64,000 nt of DNA from SLST01 sp046538735 (GTDB taxonomy: Bacteria > Spirochaetota > Spirochaetia > DSM-27196 > SLST01): positions 62,001 to 126,000 of the forward strand of contig JBKHII010000002.1 of assembly GCA_046538735.1 (NCBI GenBank), read 5' to 3'. Made by a program: the position numbers and the translations under genes. Every line of letters starts with the position of its first letter. The stretch's first letter is position 1. Below, in pieces: positions 50,681 to 59,456 of the stretch. The notes below the pieces were generated by a model. The model was not told the DNA's origin, did no database searches, and was given only the letters and a program-made list of their open reading frames with translations.

Positions 50681-51000
50681 GTGAGGCCTCCAAGTGGGAA
50701 CTGAGAACGTTCGCCATACTACCCCGGTGTGACTACGAGAACAACCGCGTTCCAGCGGGCCGCTGCTGTCAACGCGTGTTGAGCCGACACTCCACGTGGC
50801 ATCTCGGAACTGTGACTCCACAACCGCACGGCCATCGCCTTCAGGCAGCGTCCGCGTGCTTGCGGCCGCCGACCATTCGGACTGCTCCTGAGCATTGCGT
50901 ACTCTGAACGAGGAGAATGACCGCAACGCCAAGCAAGCTCTTCCTCATGAGAGCACCCTCCCGGCAGGACCGACAGCGACGTCGAGATCAACATGTTCCT

Positions 51001-51120
51001 GATTGCCTCTTTGTTCTTCCGGCTGAACGCGCAGATAGTATCATGGTCAGGATATGTGTCGCCGGCAGGATAGCGTACCCTGATCGTATGCCATGTCGCA
51101 CACTCAATTCGCCGCAATCC
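51001..51120 (-). pseudogene. IS1182-like (DUF772) transposase fragment
   Basis: One minus-strand frame reads GLRRIECATWHTIRVRYPAG then DTYPDHDTICAFSRKNKEAI, the conserved N-terminal segment (DUF772) of IS1182/IS5-type transposases, where the usual text is a variant of DNHPDHDTICTFRRRNKE. The frame breaks immediately after and the catalytic core is gone. The flanking 50681-51000 has no intact gene. Confidence 0.5.
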
Positions 51121-51812
51121 ACAGGTCATCCACCGGAATGGTGGTGACGCGAAGACTGCGAGATCACGCCGCGCGGTTGCACGAGGGCTGCGCGAGCACA
51201 ACCACCACACGCTGACGTCAGTTCATTCTAGTTACTGAAGGACGAGAGGTCTGTTGTTGATGATGTGGTCCTCTGCCCAATCACGGGGGGCCACTTGAAA
51301 CCACTTCCTCTCCATGCGAGACAACTGCGTCCAGCGGATGAACCGGTCCATCGCAAATACGATAACCGCTCCCTTGTAGTATACCGGCAGGGGATCGTTC
51401 AGCTGATCCCGGGGAGTCGAGACGAGATTCTGATCGGTACCGTCGATACCGGTCTCTCATGTAGCGACGGTCGGAGCTGCATCCCTCCTCAAAGAGCACA
51501 CGGTCGCAGAAGAACTCATGAAACCCTTCGCTCCATATGCCACCGATGGTGGTATTGGTGCACCAACATCTCGCCTGTGACTCCGAATGCGGTCGAGAAT
51601 CCCCGACCCGTGATCCACTCACCTGCATACACCTGCCGGGAGTCATCAGAACTGTCACCGACCGTGCAGATGTGGGGGCTCCAACTCATTATCGCGGCGC
51701 GCGATGCCGGATGGCCGTTGCATATCGCGAGACGGTTTTTGACAAGTCGAAGCGACAGGTCAAATTGCGGCGGTTCCATATGCAGGCTCAATGACAATTC
51801 ACAATTCTTGCG
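51121..51812. other. Gap of about 690 bp with no recognisable gene
   Basis: No intact coding sequence on either strand. Composition is lower in GC than the surroundings and the minus strand has short protein-like stretches (around 51516-51760) in shifting frames, consistent with heavily decayed mobile-element or adjacent gene DNA. I could not name any family. Confidence 0.4.
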
Positions 51813-52450
51813 GTGTTCGACCGGCCGAAGACGGTGGAGCTGTGCCGGCCGCACGCTCCGCGGCCGAAGGGCAGCGTGGAGAACCTCGTCGGCTGGGTAA
51901 AGGGCTCGTTCTTCAAGCAGCGCCGCTTCTGGGACCGGCATGACCTGGAGACTCGGCCGGCGGGGTGGCTACGGGAGATCACCGAGGAGCAAACGAGCTC
52001 GCCCTCAGGTACCCGGTCACGGTCGGACCGACGGGGATGGTACAGTCAAACGATGCGGCCTGCTCGATGCCCGCCGAGGCGGTCTCGATCACCGGAACGC
52101 TGTTCCTGGACCCGGAACGCGTTCGAATCGTTGCCGGACGCCACCAGGCCGAGCATCCACGGCTCGAGAGTGGCAGGCGGTCGGTCTTGAGCGAGCGCAC
52201 CATCCCCGACATCGAGCCGCTTCTCAAGCGACTGAGCCTGGCCGGTACCCGTCGCACCCACCGCAGGCAGACGCGAGTCAACCGATTAACCCACCGTGCC
52301 GGCTTTCCGTCTCTGACGACCATTGAAGCGGTGCGACTTCTCGTTTCAGTCCACGCTGCGGCTGAACCTGCTTGGCTCGCTGCTCTCGCCCGACTTCATT
52401 ACCGACGGGAACGCTCATCCTCATCGGAAAGCCGGGGCGGGGAAAGCCCC
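51813..52450 (+). mobile_element. IS21-family remnant (istA 3' part and istB 5' part)
   Basis: IstA pieces in two frames: VFDRPKTVELCRPHAPRPKG and SVENLVGWVKGSFFKQRRF from 51813, then, shifted, NELALRYPVTVGPTGMVQSN and VRIVAGRHQAEHPRLESG from about 51990. IstB follows: DIEPLLKRLSLAGTRRTHRR, QTRVNRLTHRAGFPSLTTIE, DFSFQSTLRLNLLGSLLSPD and finally the Walker A LILIGKPGRGK near 52410-52440, each join needing a frame change or deletion. About 35 residues are missing after FDRPKTV. The element ends inside the P-loop where the MFS gene begins on the other strand. No terminal repeats found. Confidence 0.75.
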
Positions 52451-53712
52451 CTCGCGGCGCGTCTGCCGGGAAGCAGGACGAGCGCGACGATCACCCCCAT
52501 GAGCGACAGCACGGCGACGAAGACGAAGAGCGGACGGTACGAGCCGAAGGAGGCGTAGAGCGCGCCTGAGGCGACGCCGCCCACGAGCGCACCAACTCCG
52601 TACGCGGTGTACATGATTCCGTAGTTCCGCGGATAGTCGCGCACGCCGAAGAGCTTCGTCGTCGCGGCCGGCGCGATCGCCAGCCACCCGCCGAGCATCA
52701 GCCAGTACACGCCAAAGCCCACGAAGAAGGGAAGCGCGACTCCGCTCTGCGTCAGGACCGCGATCGCGGATCCCGCAGCGATAAGCGCAAAGGAAAGGAT
52801 CACGGTCGGGCGCACGCCGAATGCATCGGTGATTCCGCCGAAGATGGGTCGCCCGATGCCGTTCAGCACCCCAAAAGCGCTCACGCCTGCCGCGGCGGCG
52901 GCGGGCGTGAGTCCGGCGACGTCACTGCCGAACGACGCGGTCATCCCGATCGCCGTGAGCCCGGCGAGTGATCCGATCACGTAGCAAATCCACAGCCCGT
53001 AGAAGCTCCTGCTGCGCAGCATTCCGATCGGCGAGACGTCGTGCAGCGTCGCGACCGGAGCCTCGAAGGCCTCCGCCGGGACCGGACCGGCGGCGGTAGC
53101 GGCCTCGCCCGGCTCGGGAGCAAGCGACCTCCCCGGGGCCATGCGAAAGAATGCGGCGAGCCCGGCGACGATGACGAGGAAACCGGCTCCCAGCGCGACC
53201 ATCGCGCTCTGCACGCCGAGCCGCTGGATGAGCAGCTTCGCCAACGGGGCCGTCACGAACGGCGAGACGCCGAACCCTGCAAGGGTCAGGCCCATCGCGA
53301 GACCCCTCCGGTCGGGAAACCAGCTTCCGGCCACGGCGAGCGGAACCCCGTAGGCGAACCCGACTCCTGCGCCCCCGAGCACACCGTAGCCTGCGACGAG
53401 CAGCGGGAAGCTCTCCGCAAGACCTCCGCTCATCCATCCGGCGCCGACCAGAAGCCCGCCTGCGGCCAGGGTGAGACGCGGTCCCAACCTCGACATGACG
53501 GCACCCGCGACCGGCATCGAGAAGGCGAACGCGGCGAGGAAGACCGAGTACGGGATTCCGCTCTGCGCCGGAGTCAGCGTGAGCGCCAATTCGAGCGGAT
53601 CGCGGAACACCGACCACGAGTAGACCGTTCCGAGGCACGCGTTCACGACGATCCCGAGCACGACGAGATCCCAACGCCGGTTGAGTCTATGAACCAGATT
53701 TGACGAACCCAT
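52399..53712 (-). CDS. MFS transporter, oxalate/formate antiporter-like (OFA)
   Basis: 437 aa, twelve membrane helices. OFA-type features: ACLGTVYSWSVFRDPLELAL at helix 1, GLGFAYGVPLA-like GVGFAYGVPLAVAGSWFPDR with the RG-A-G loop, and the second-half VIGSLAGLTAIGMTASF. Substrate likely a monocarboxylate, not determinable. The last about 15 residues (GLSPPRLSDEDERSRR) are encoded by DNA that on the opposite strand is the istB P-loop region, so the native C-terminus was replaced by IS sequence. Leaderless promoter at 53719-53747. Confidence 0.87.
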   Translation of the reverse strand: MGSSNLVHRLNRRWDLVVLGIVVNACLGTVYSWSVFRDPLELALTLTPAQSGIPYSVFLAAFAFSMPVAGAVMSRLGPRLTLAAGGLLVGAGWMSGGLAESFPLLVAGYGVLGGAGVGFAYGVPLAVAGSWFPDRRGLAMGLTLAGFGVSPFVTAPLAKLLIQRLGVQSAMVALGAGFLVIVAGLAAFFRMAPGRSLAPEPGEAATAAGPVPAEAFEAPVATLHDVSPIGMLRSRSFYGLWICYVIGSLAGLTAIGMTASFGSDVAGLTPAAAAAGVSAFGVLNGIGRPIFGGITDAFGVRPTVILSFALIAAGSAIAVLTQSGVALPFFVGFGVYWLMLGGWLAIAPAATTKLFGVRDYPRNYGIMYTAYGVGALVGGVASGALYASFGSYRPLFVFVAVLSLMGVIVALVLLPGRRAARGLSPPRLSDEDERSRR

Positions 53713-53718
53713 GTTCTA

Positions 53719-53747
53719 CTATTACGAGGAATCCGGGGTTTTGCCAA
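53719..53747 (-). promoter_or_regulatory. Leaderless promoter of the MFS gene
   Basis: Minus strand: TTGGCA (53747-53742), 17 bp spacer, TAATAG (53724-53719), then 6 nt to ATG 53712. Its -35 box lies 4 bp from the -35 of the divergent TrhA promoter. Confidence 0.68.
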
Positions 53748-53751
53748 CCGT

Positions 53752-53779
53752 TTGCGCCGAATCCGTATTCGGCTATAGT
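53752..53779 (+). promoter_or_regulatory. Leaderless promoter of the TrhA/hemolysin III gene
   Basis: TTGCGC (53752-53757), 16 bp spacer, TATAGT (53774-53779), 6 nt to the ATG at 53786. Confidence 0.65.
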
Positions 53780-53785
53780 GGCCGC

Positions 53786-54469
53786 ATGAGCTCACTCCGT
53801 GGCATGCCTCGGGAAATCAGGCCTTCCGAGATCCGATACGACTCGGGCGGCGCGGTAGAAGAGATCTTCAACAGCATTACGCACGCAATGGGAGCGGGTC
53901 TGTCGATCGCCGGATTGATCGCGCTCCTTGTCCTCAGCCGGGACGATCCGAGCGTCTGGAAGTCGGTCGCATTCAGCATCTACGGCGCGAGCCAGATTCT
54001 CCTCTACCTCTCGTCTGCCCTGATGCACAGCTTCGCCGCGCTTCCCCGGGTACGCGCGGTGCTTCGCGTCATCGACCAGGTGTTCATCTTCCTGCTCATC
54101 GCGGGTACGTATACGCCGGTCTGCCTGATCGCGATGCGCGACAACGTGGGCTGGCTCGTCTTCGGAATCATCTGGGGACTCGCGCTCGTGGGGATTCTGC
54201 TGAAGACGCTTCTCGCGAAGCGATCGTCGCTGGTTGCCGACCTCTTCTACGTGCCTATGGGCTGGCTCATTGTCTTCGCTTTCAGACCCATGCTCGAGTC
54301 AACGTCGGTGGCGTTCGCGACCTGGATGCTGATCGGAGGGGCGTCGTACACGATCGGCGTGATCTTCTACGCGTGGAAGAAGCTCCGGTTCAGTCACGTG
54401 ATATGGCACCTCTTCGTGATCGGCGGAAGCGTGAGCTTCTTCATGGGATTCGCCCTGTACCTGGCGTAG
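53786..54469 (+). CDS. Hemolysin III / TrhA (PAQR-like) membrane protein
   Basis: 227 aa from ATG 53786, chosen because the TATAGT box lies directly upstream; the longer frame from 53711 would start inside the promoter. Seven helices. Family motifs: EEIFNSITHAMGAGLSIAGL (first His), YLSSALMHSFAALP, IDQVFIFLLIAGTYTPVCL, and FSHVIWHLFVIGGSVSFFM (distal His residues). The His/Asp/Ser positions form the PAQR metal site, so a membrane hydrolase role is possible. Followed by the cNMP-binding gene. Confidence 0.9.
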   Translation: MSSLRGMPREIRPSEIRYDSGGAVEEIFNSITHAMGAGLSIAGLIALLVLSRDDPSVWKSVAFSIYGASQILLYLSSALMHSFAALPRVRAVLRVIDQVFIFLLIAGTYTPVCLIAMRDNVGWLVFGIIWGLALVGILLKTLLAKRSSLVADLFYVPMGWLIVFAFRPMLESTSVAFATWMLIGGASYTIGVIFYAWKKLRFSHVIWHLFVIGGSVSFFMGFALYLA

Positions 54470-54520
54470 AGCGAATGGTGTTGGCTGGAAATCAATTGGA
54501 TTTATTGATACTTTTTGAGC

Positions 54521-55003
54521 GTGGCCGTGAATAACGATCTTGACTTCGGCCAGCTGAAACGCTTTTCCCTCTTCGGAGGCGTAACCGAAGACGCCTTCAA
54601 CTCCTTGCGTCCGTTCATCCTCCAGATGCACTTTCAAGCCGGCGATCGCATCGTGACCGAAGGCGAGGTCAACGATCGCATCTACTTCATCGGTGCAGGC
54701 ATGGTCGAGGTCGTCAAGCGCATTCGCGCGGGACGCGATAACGAGGAGAAGCAGCTGACCGTCATGCACACGGGCGACACGTTCGGCGAAATGGAGTTGA
54801 TCGACATCCAGCCGTGCGCCGCATCGGTGCGGGCTCTCGAACCGACCGACACGCTGTCCCTCTCAAACCGTGACCTCTATCGAGTTTCGAAGATCGACAT
54901 GAAGACGTACGCGCTTCTTGTCATGAATCTTGCCCGCGAGATCAGTCGCCGGCTCCGGCGAATGGACGAGCTCGCTGTGAGCAGCGAGCCGCTCGATCGA
55001 TAG
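54521..55003 (+). CDS. Cyclic nucleotide-binding domain protein (CRP-like, no HTH)
   Basis: 160 aa. Residues about 15-135 form a cNMP-binding beta-roll: FSLFGGVTEDAFNSLRPFIL, QAGDRIVTEGEVNDRIYFIG and GDTFGEMELIDIQPCAASVR, the phosphate-binding cassette (GEMELI..RAASVR type). No HTH follows, so it is a stand-alone sensor domain common in spirochaetes and related groups. Start uncertain: a GTG at 54521 lies 8 nt after GATACT (54507-54512), giving another leaderless geometry, while TTG 54515 or GTG 54527 are alternatives. It probably partners the downstream GGDEF protein. Confidence 0.8.
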   Translation: MAVNNDLDFGQLKRFSLFGGVTEDAFNSLRPFILQMHFQAGDRIVTEGEVNDRIYFIGAGMVEVVKRIRAGRDNEEKQLTVMHTGDTFGEMELIDIQPCAASVRALEPTDTLSLSNRDLYRVSKIDMKTYALLVMNLAREISRRLRRMDELAVSSEPLDR

Positions 55004-55029
55004 CGTCTGCCCGCTCGCGCAATCCGTCG

Positions 55030-55058
55030 TCGACAAGCTCACTGGTCCGGGCTACTAT
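55030..55058 (+). promoter_or_regulatory. Leaderless promoter of the GGDEF gene
   Basis: TCGACA (55030-55035), 17 bp spacer, TACTAT (55053-55058), 6 nt to the ATG at 55065. No Shine-Dalgarno. Confidence 0.6.
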
Positions 55059-55064
55059 ACTCTA

Positions 55065-56495
55065 ATGACGCAGTCCGACCTTCGCCGAATGTCCCAGGAC
55101 GAGCTGGGTCAGCTGCTGAAGGCGCTCGCTCGTCTCGGCGTCTTCATCAAGGACTACGAGGACGACACCCACGTGCCGAACACCTTCTGGCTTGAGTGGG
55201 GCTACTCACCCGAGGACCTGAAGGGCGACCGATGGTTGCAGGCGCTTCACCCGGACGATCGGAATGCGGTCCTCGAATCGCTGCGGCGACACGAGCGCGG
55301 TGAGGAAGAGGTGTCGCGATCGACCCATCGGGTCATCACCAAGCTCGGCAACACCCGCTGGGTCCTCAGCAAGGCGGTGATGGCGTCCCGCTACCACGAC
55401 GGTCGACCGCGGCGCATGATCGGTATCGACTACGACGTAACCGAGATGAAGGAGGCCCAGAACGAGCTCGCCCAGGCTCGCAAGGTGGCCGAACGGCGCG
55501 CGAAGGAGGCCGAGACCCTCAGGCGCGCGGGAGCGGCAATCGCCTCAACCCTCGACCGGCGACAGGCGGTCGCAAGGGTCCTGGAGTTCCTGAAGTCGGT
55601 CGTGGACTACCGGACCGCGACCGTCCAGGTACTCTCCGGCAACGAGCTCGAGGTCATAGACGCCTCCGGACCGGTAGCTGAGACGTGCAGACACGGCGCG
55701 CGTTTCGCACTCGAAGAGTACGAGGAGTACGATCGAATCGTGCGGGAACGCAGCGCGGACCTTCGGGTCATCGTGCGGCAAACAACGCCCGATCTCCCCG
55801 TGGACGTGGACCATGAGTGCGTGTCGTGGATCGGCGTGCCGCTCATCACGCAGGAAACCACGCACGGCATCCTGACGTTGGCCGGGTCAGGTCCGGGTCA
55901 CTTCGAATCTCGAGACCTCGACCTCGCCACCGCTCTCGGCGACTACGTTGCCCTCGCAATCCAGAACGCGAAGCTCTATGACGAGACTCGACAGGCCGCC
56001 TCGACCGATCCGCTCACGGGGGCGTTCACCCGGTACTGGTTCGTACCGTTCGCGACGCGGGAGGTCATCCGGTCACGACGAGAGTCCTCACCCCTCTCCC
56101 TTCTCGTGCTGGACCTCGACGACTTCAAACACGTGAACGACGAGTACGGGCACCCGGCCGGCGATACGGTCCTCAAGACGCTTGCCCGCACGATCGCCGA
56201 CGGGCTTCGCGCCTCCGATCCGCTCTGCAGACTCGGAGGCGAGGAGTTTGCGGTCCTGCTTCCGGGCGCGCACCCACCGATTGCGCGCCGCGTGGCGGAG
56301 CGTCTCTGTCGGGCCGCGGCGCAACTCTCCTACGACTGCTGTGGCGGCCTCTCGGTGACGGTCAGCGTTGGCGTCGCGTCGCTGACCCCGGAGATCACGA
56401 CGTACGACGACTTGATGCTCGCAGCGGATCGCGCGCTCTACCGGGCGAAACGCGAAGGACGAAACCGGGTGTCGGTTGCCAACGGGAGCGCGTGA
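55065..56495 (+). CDS. Diguanylate cyclase with PAS and GAF domains
   Basis: 476 aa. Residues about 18-125 PAS (WLEWGYSPEDLKGDRWLQAL, ending MIGIDYDVTEMKEAQN), coiled linker, about 155-310 GAF (WIGVPLITQETTHGILTLAG), about 315-470 GGDEF. The active motif is GGEEF near residue 391, and an RxxD allosteric site (RASD) lies exactly five residues before it, so the enzyme is probably active and product-inhibited. Synthesises cyclic di-GMP. Cytoplasmic; no membrane helix. Leaderless promoter. Followed by a J-domain protein gene at 13 bp. Confidence 0.92.
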   Translation: MTQSDLRRMSQDELGQLLKALARLGVFIKDYEDDTHVPNTFWLEWGYSPEDLKGDRWLQALHPDDRNAVLESLRRHERGEEEVSRSTHRVITKLGNTRWVLSKAVMASRYHDGRPRRMIGIDYDVTEMKEAQNELAQARKVAERRAKEAETLRRAGAAIASTLDRRQAVARVLEFLKSVVDYRTATVQVLSGNELEVIDASGPVAETCRHGARFALEEYEEYDRIVRERSADLRVIVRQTTPDLPVDVDHECVSWIGVPLITQETTHGILTLAGSGPGHFESRDLDLATALGDYVALAIQNAKLYDETRQAASTDPLTGAFTRYWFVPFATREVIRSRRESSPLSLLVLDLDDFKHVNDEYGHPAGDTVLKTLARTIADGLRASDPLCRLGGEEFAVLLPGAHPPIARRVAERLCRAAAQLSYDCCGGLSVTVSVGVASLTPEITTYDDLMLAADRALYRAKREGRNRVSVANGSA

Positions 56496-56508
56496 CAGGG
56501 TGAGAATC

Positions 56509-57204
56509 ATGGAGGAGAACCCCTTTCTCACCTATCTGGAGACGCACGGCAACGCCGGACCGGAGACGCTCAAGGAGCTCTTCCGCGTGCTCGCCAAGCG
56601 GACGCATCCCGATCTCGGCGCAGACAACCCGCACGCCTTCGTCCGTCTTCAAGAGCAGTATCACGAGGCGCTCGCGCGGCTCGCCGAACGGAAGGTTGTA
56701 GACGGAGCTCAGGAACCCGCGCGCGATCCGCGCGACGAGCTCCTGTTCGCGCTCTATCGATACACGTCTCGGCTGCCGCAGAGTGAGCTGGACGCGCGAG
56801 ACCTCCCCGAAGACTGTAGGCGCGCGTTCGGCGACGCGCTCGGCGCGGCCGAGCGCTACACCACGCAGGCGGCCCAGGCGCTCCAGACGTTTCACGAGGA
56901 GTTCCACACCAAACGGGCACAGAACGCCCGCTACCCGGATGTTCGAGTGAAGTACGCGACCTTCCTCCGCGGTCTGGCGAGTTTCTTCGCGCACCTCCTC
57001 ATGCCGAACCGCCTGAACTACCGGCTGACCCGCTCGTATCTGGACGAGATCAAACCGGTTACGGACGTGGATCCGGCGGCCTCGCCGCACCTCCGCACGA
57101 ACCGCTCCGCGGCAGCGCGTTCCGCACTCTACCGAATGCGGATGTGGATCGAAGCCGAGCTCGAATCGGCAGACTCCGAACGGGCCACCGTGTTCGGCTC
57201 CTAG
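56509..57204 (+). CDS. J-domain (DnaJ-like) protein
   Basis: 231 aa from ATG 56509 with GGGTGAG upstream. Residues about 18-60 are a J domain: LKELFRVLAKRTHPDLGADN with the HPD tripeptide, FVRLQEQYHEALARL. The rest, with RRAFGDALGAAERYTTQAAQ and FLRGLASFFAHLLMP, is helical and not recognised. It presumably stimulates DnaK on a special client. Co-directional with the GGDEF gene. Its 3' end overlaps the convergent Eis-like gene by 4 bp. Confidence 0.82.
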   Translation: MEENPFLTYLETHGNAGPETLKELFRVLAKRTHPDLGADNPHAFVRLQEQYHEALARLAERKVVDGAQEPARDPRDELLFALYRYTSRLPQSELDARDLPEDCRRAFGDALGAAERYTTQAAQALQTFHEEFHTKRAQNARYPDVRVKYATFLRGLASFFAHLLMPNRLNYRLTRSYLDEIKPVTDVDPAASPHLRTNRSAAARSALYRMRMWIEAELESADSERATVFGS

Positions 57205-58448
57205 TACAACCAGTCGGTGTGAGGCGCAGGACCCAGGAACGCCGCGTCGAGCTCGGATGCGAGCTCCTCTGAGACGCGAGCGGCCCCAATCGCGCGAATC
57301 GTGCCCATCGGTAGCGCCCCGATCCAGGCTCGCGTGAGCGCCCCGATTCCGATGGTCAGATCAACGTCGTGGATACCGCCGGCGACTCGTCTCGCAGTTC
57401 CGGGTCCGACCTCGTAGTCGCCCGCAACTCCCTGCCAACCGTCGTGATCGTGGAGGTATCGTCCGGCCGGATCGGTCACACGAAGCGTGAACGACGGCAT
57501 CGCGGTCGGCTCGCCGTGCTCCGACAGCGCGCGCTCCACGTCCAGGATCCGATACTGAAAATTCGCGCTCGCGACGTTCGTCGTCTCGAACTCGGTCCGG
57601 CGCCCTTGCTGATGCCTCCGAAACGGTCGGTGGACGAAATCCTGAAGCTGAACGCCCGAGGGTTCGATCAGCCAAACGAGGAAGACCTGATCGCCGAGAT
57701 TGCGGATGAGACCGAGGAGCTCCACGAACTGTTCGATCGTGGAGAAGCTCATCCACGGTACTCGGTACGGTCCCTGGCCCGCCTGCTCGGTATGGACCCA
57801 CAGATGGTGCGTGAGCGTTCCCGTTTCCTCGTCACGGAACCCGAGCCCGAATCCCTGCGGAGGGCGCGACGAGAGCGCCGTGACCTCCACCGGATAGAGG
57901 GAGACCGACCCGTGCACGCGCCTGCGCGCGAGACGAGCCGCATGAATCTCCGCGACGTCGTGCGCGGTGAGTCTCACGGGCGTCCGAGAGCAGGAGGGAA
58001 CCGTGAGCGTCGCGGGATCGATCGTGGCGTAGTGATCGTATCCGCCGGTGCCGAAGCCGAGCTTGTCGTAGAAGCCCTGATCGAAGATGCCGAGCCCCGC
58101 CACGACCGAGCCGCGTTCGGCTGCTCGCGCGAGCGCGAGCGCGGTGGCGCGGGAGGCGAGCCCCTGCTTTCGTGCCACGCGACTCGTCGCCACGCCCGTA
58201 ACTCCCGTGAACGGAATCGGATCGCCGTGGTACCAGTAATCGCCGTCCATCGTGGAGACGAAGCACTCGGGCTCGCCGTGAATCTCGCCCACGAAGGCGT
58301 CCGCCGCTCGGTGGAATCGTCTGCGTGCCTCGATCCGTTCGGAAGGATCCGAAGACGTGCGCCAACCGACTTCCAGCAGGATGCGGTCTACAAACGGCTC
58401 GTCCCGTTCGTACTCGAACGTGCGGATGACAGGGTTGTGCTCGGACAT
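57201..58448 (-). CDS. Eis-like GNAT acetyltransferase with SCP2-like C-terminal domain
   Basis: 415 aa, the typical Eis size. Two tandem GNAT-fold halves followed by a sterol-carrier-like domain (residues about 300-415). Acetyl-CoA loop: TGVATSRVARKQGLASRATA. The second half holds FSTIEQFVELLGLIRNLGDQ and SGVQLQDFVHRPFRRH. Eis enzymes are hexameric with the C-terminal carboxylate in the active site; here the chain ends in an aromatic residue (DWLY), consistent. Multi-acetylates amines; substrate unknown. First of a minus-strand group that continues with SrkA and the K+ channel transcribed toward it, separated by 12 bp. Confidence 0.8.
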   Translation of the reverse strand: MSEHNPVIRTFEYERDEPFVDRILLEVGWRTSSDPSERIEARRRFHRAADAFVGEIHGEPECFVSTMDGDYWYHGDPIPFTGVTGVATSRVARKQGLASRATALALARAAERGSVVAGLGIFDQGFYDKLGFGTGGYDHYATIDPATLTVPSCSRTPVRLTAHDVAEIHAARLARRRVHGSVSLYPVEVTALSSRPPQGFGLGFRDEETGTLTHHLWVHTEQAGQGPYRVPWMSFSTIEQFVELLGLIRNLGDQVFLVWLIEPSGVQLQDFVHRPFRRHQQGRRTEFETTNVASANFQYRILDVERALSEHGEPTAMPSFTLRVTDPAGRYLHDHDGWQGVAGDYEVGPGTARRVAGGIHDVDLTIGIGALTRAWIGALPMGTIRAIGAARVSEELASELDAAFLGPAPHTDWLY

Positions 58449-58460
58449 GCGAGCATGGTA

Positions 58461-59456
58461 TCAGTCGCCTGCGTCTTCGGCCACCATCGAGAGTTGCGTG
58501 CGTACGTCTTCAACCTCGCGAATCCAGAACGCCCGGCTCCCCCAGTCGGGGTTCTGCTCGCGGAACCGATGATCGTTCCGCTGCAGCGCGCTCCACGCGA
58601 GGTAGTAGATCATCCGCATGAAGCGAAGCGGCTCAACGAGGCGCAGCGACGACGGATCGAAGTCGTGGAACTGCGTATAACCGTCCACGATGTGTGTGAG
58701 CTCCCGGCGTACGGTCCACGCGTGCCCGGGCAGCAGCAACCACAGATCCTGCACGGGCGGGCCCATCATCATGTCGTCGAAGTCGATGAGCAGCAGCCCT
58801 TCGTCGCCGCGTTCGAGAACGTTGCCGCGGTGGAAATCGCCGTGGATCCGCTGCAGCTCGACTCCTTCAAAGAGCGGGGTGATCAACTCGATTCCCTGAT
58901 CCGCAACGGCGAAGAAGTCGTCCGCGATGTCGGGATGGACGACCTCGTCGCGCCGGAGCTGCTCCACGAAGCGCGCGGTCGATGCGGTCGGCGTGCACGT
59001 CATGCGCTCGAACGCGGCGCGCCGGCGGCCGATTGCGTGCACGCGGCCGGCGAGCGAACCGAGGCGAAACCAGTCCTCGTCGCGTTCGGCGTCGAAGCTG
59101 CGGCCGCCGCGCTTCTCGTAGAGCGCGAACGCCACCTCATCGCCTTCCGATCCACCGTCGACCTCCAGCACCTGAAGCGTGAATCCGTCCACGTCCGCGA
59201 TCGGCGGAACCACGGGGACTTCGGCCTCTGCGCACTCGAGAACGAGCTCGTGCTCCTCCGCCACCGCCTCCACGCTCCACCTGCCGGGCCGGTAGAACTT
59301 CACGACGTACTCGACTCCTTCGTCGGTCCGCAGTCCGTACACCCGGTTCACGTAACTCGGATACGGCTGCATCGTCCCGTCGAGAACGAGCCCGTACGAC
59401 TCCTCGACCGCTCGCATGATGAGGTGCGGAGTCAGCGCATCGAAGACGCCGGCCAC
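58461..59456 (-). CDS. srkA: Stress response kinase A-like (SrkA/YihE) phosphotransferase
   Basis: 331 aa, matching SrkA (about 328 aa). APH/choline kinase-like fold: YVVKFYRPGRWSVEAVAEEH (Lys and helix), QRIHGDFHRGNVL (catalytic loop) and LLIDFDDMMMGPPVQDLWLL (DFD metal motif). SrkA is a Ser/Thr kinase that protects against envelope stress and MazEF-type death in E. coli. The start is 1 nt before the stop of the K+ channel gene, so the two are coupled. Confidence 0.9.
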   Translation of the reverse strand: MAGVFDALTPHLIMRAVEESYGLVLDGTMQPYPSYVNRVYGLRTDEGVEYVVKFYRPGRWSVEAVAEEHELVLECAEAEVPVVPPIADVDGFTLQVLEVDGGSEGDEVAFALYEKRGGRSFDAERDEDWFRLGSLAGRVHAIGRRRAAFERMTCTPTASTARFVEQLRRDEVVHPDIADDFFAVADQGIELITPLFEGVELQRIHGDFHRGNVLERGDEGLLLIDFDDMMMGPPVQDLWLLLPGHAWTVRRELTHIVDGYTQFHDFDPSSLRLVEPLRFMRMIYYLAWSALQRNDHRFREQNPDWGSRAFWIREVEDVRTQLSMVAEDAGD

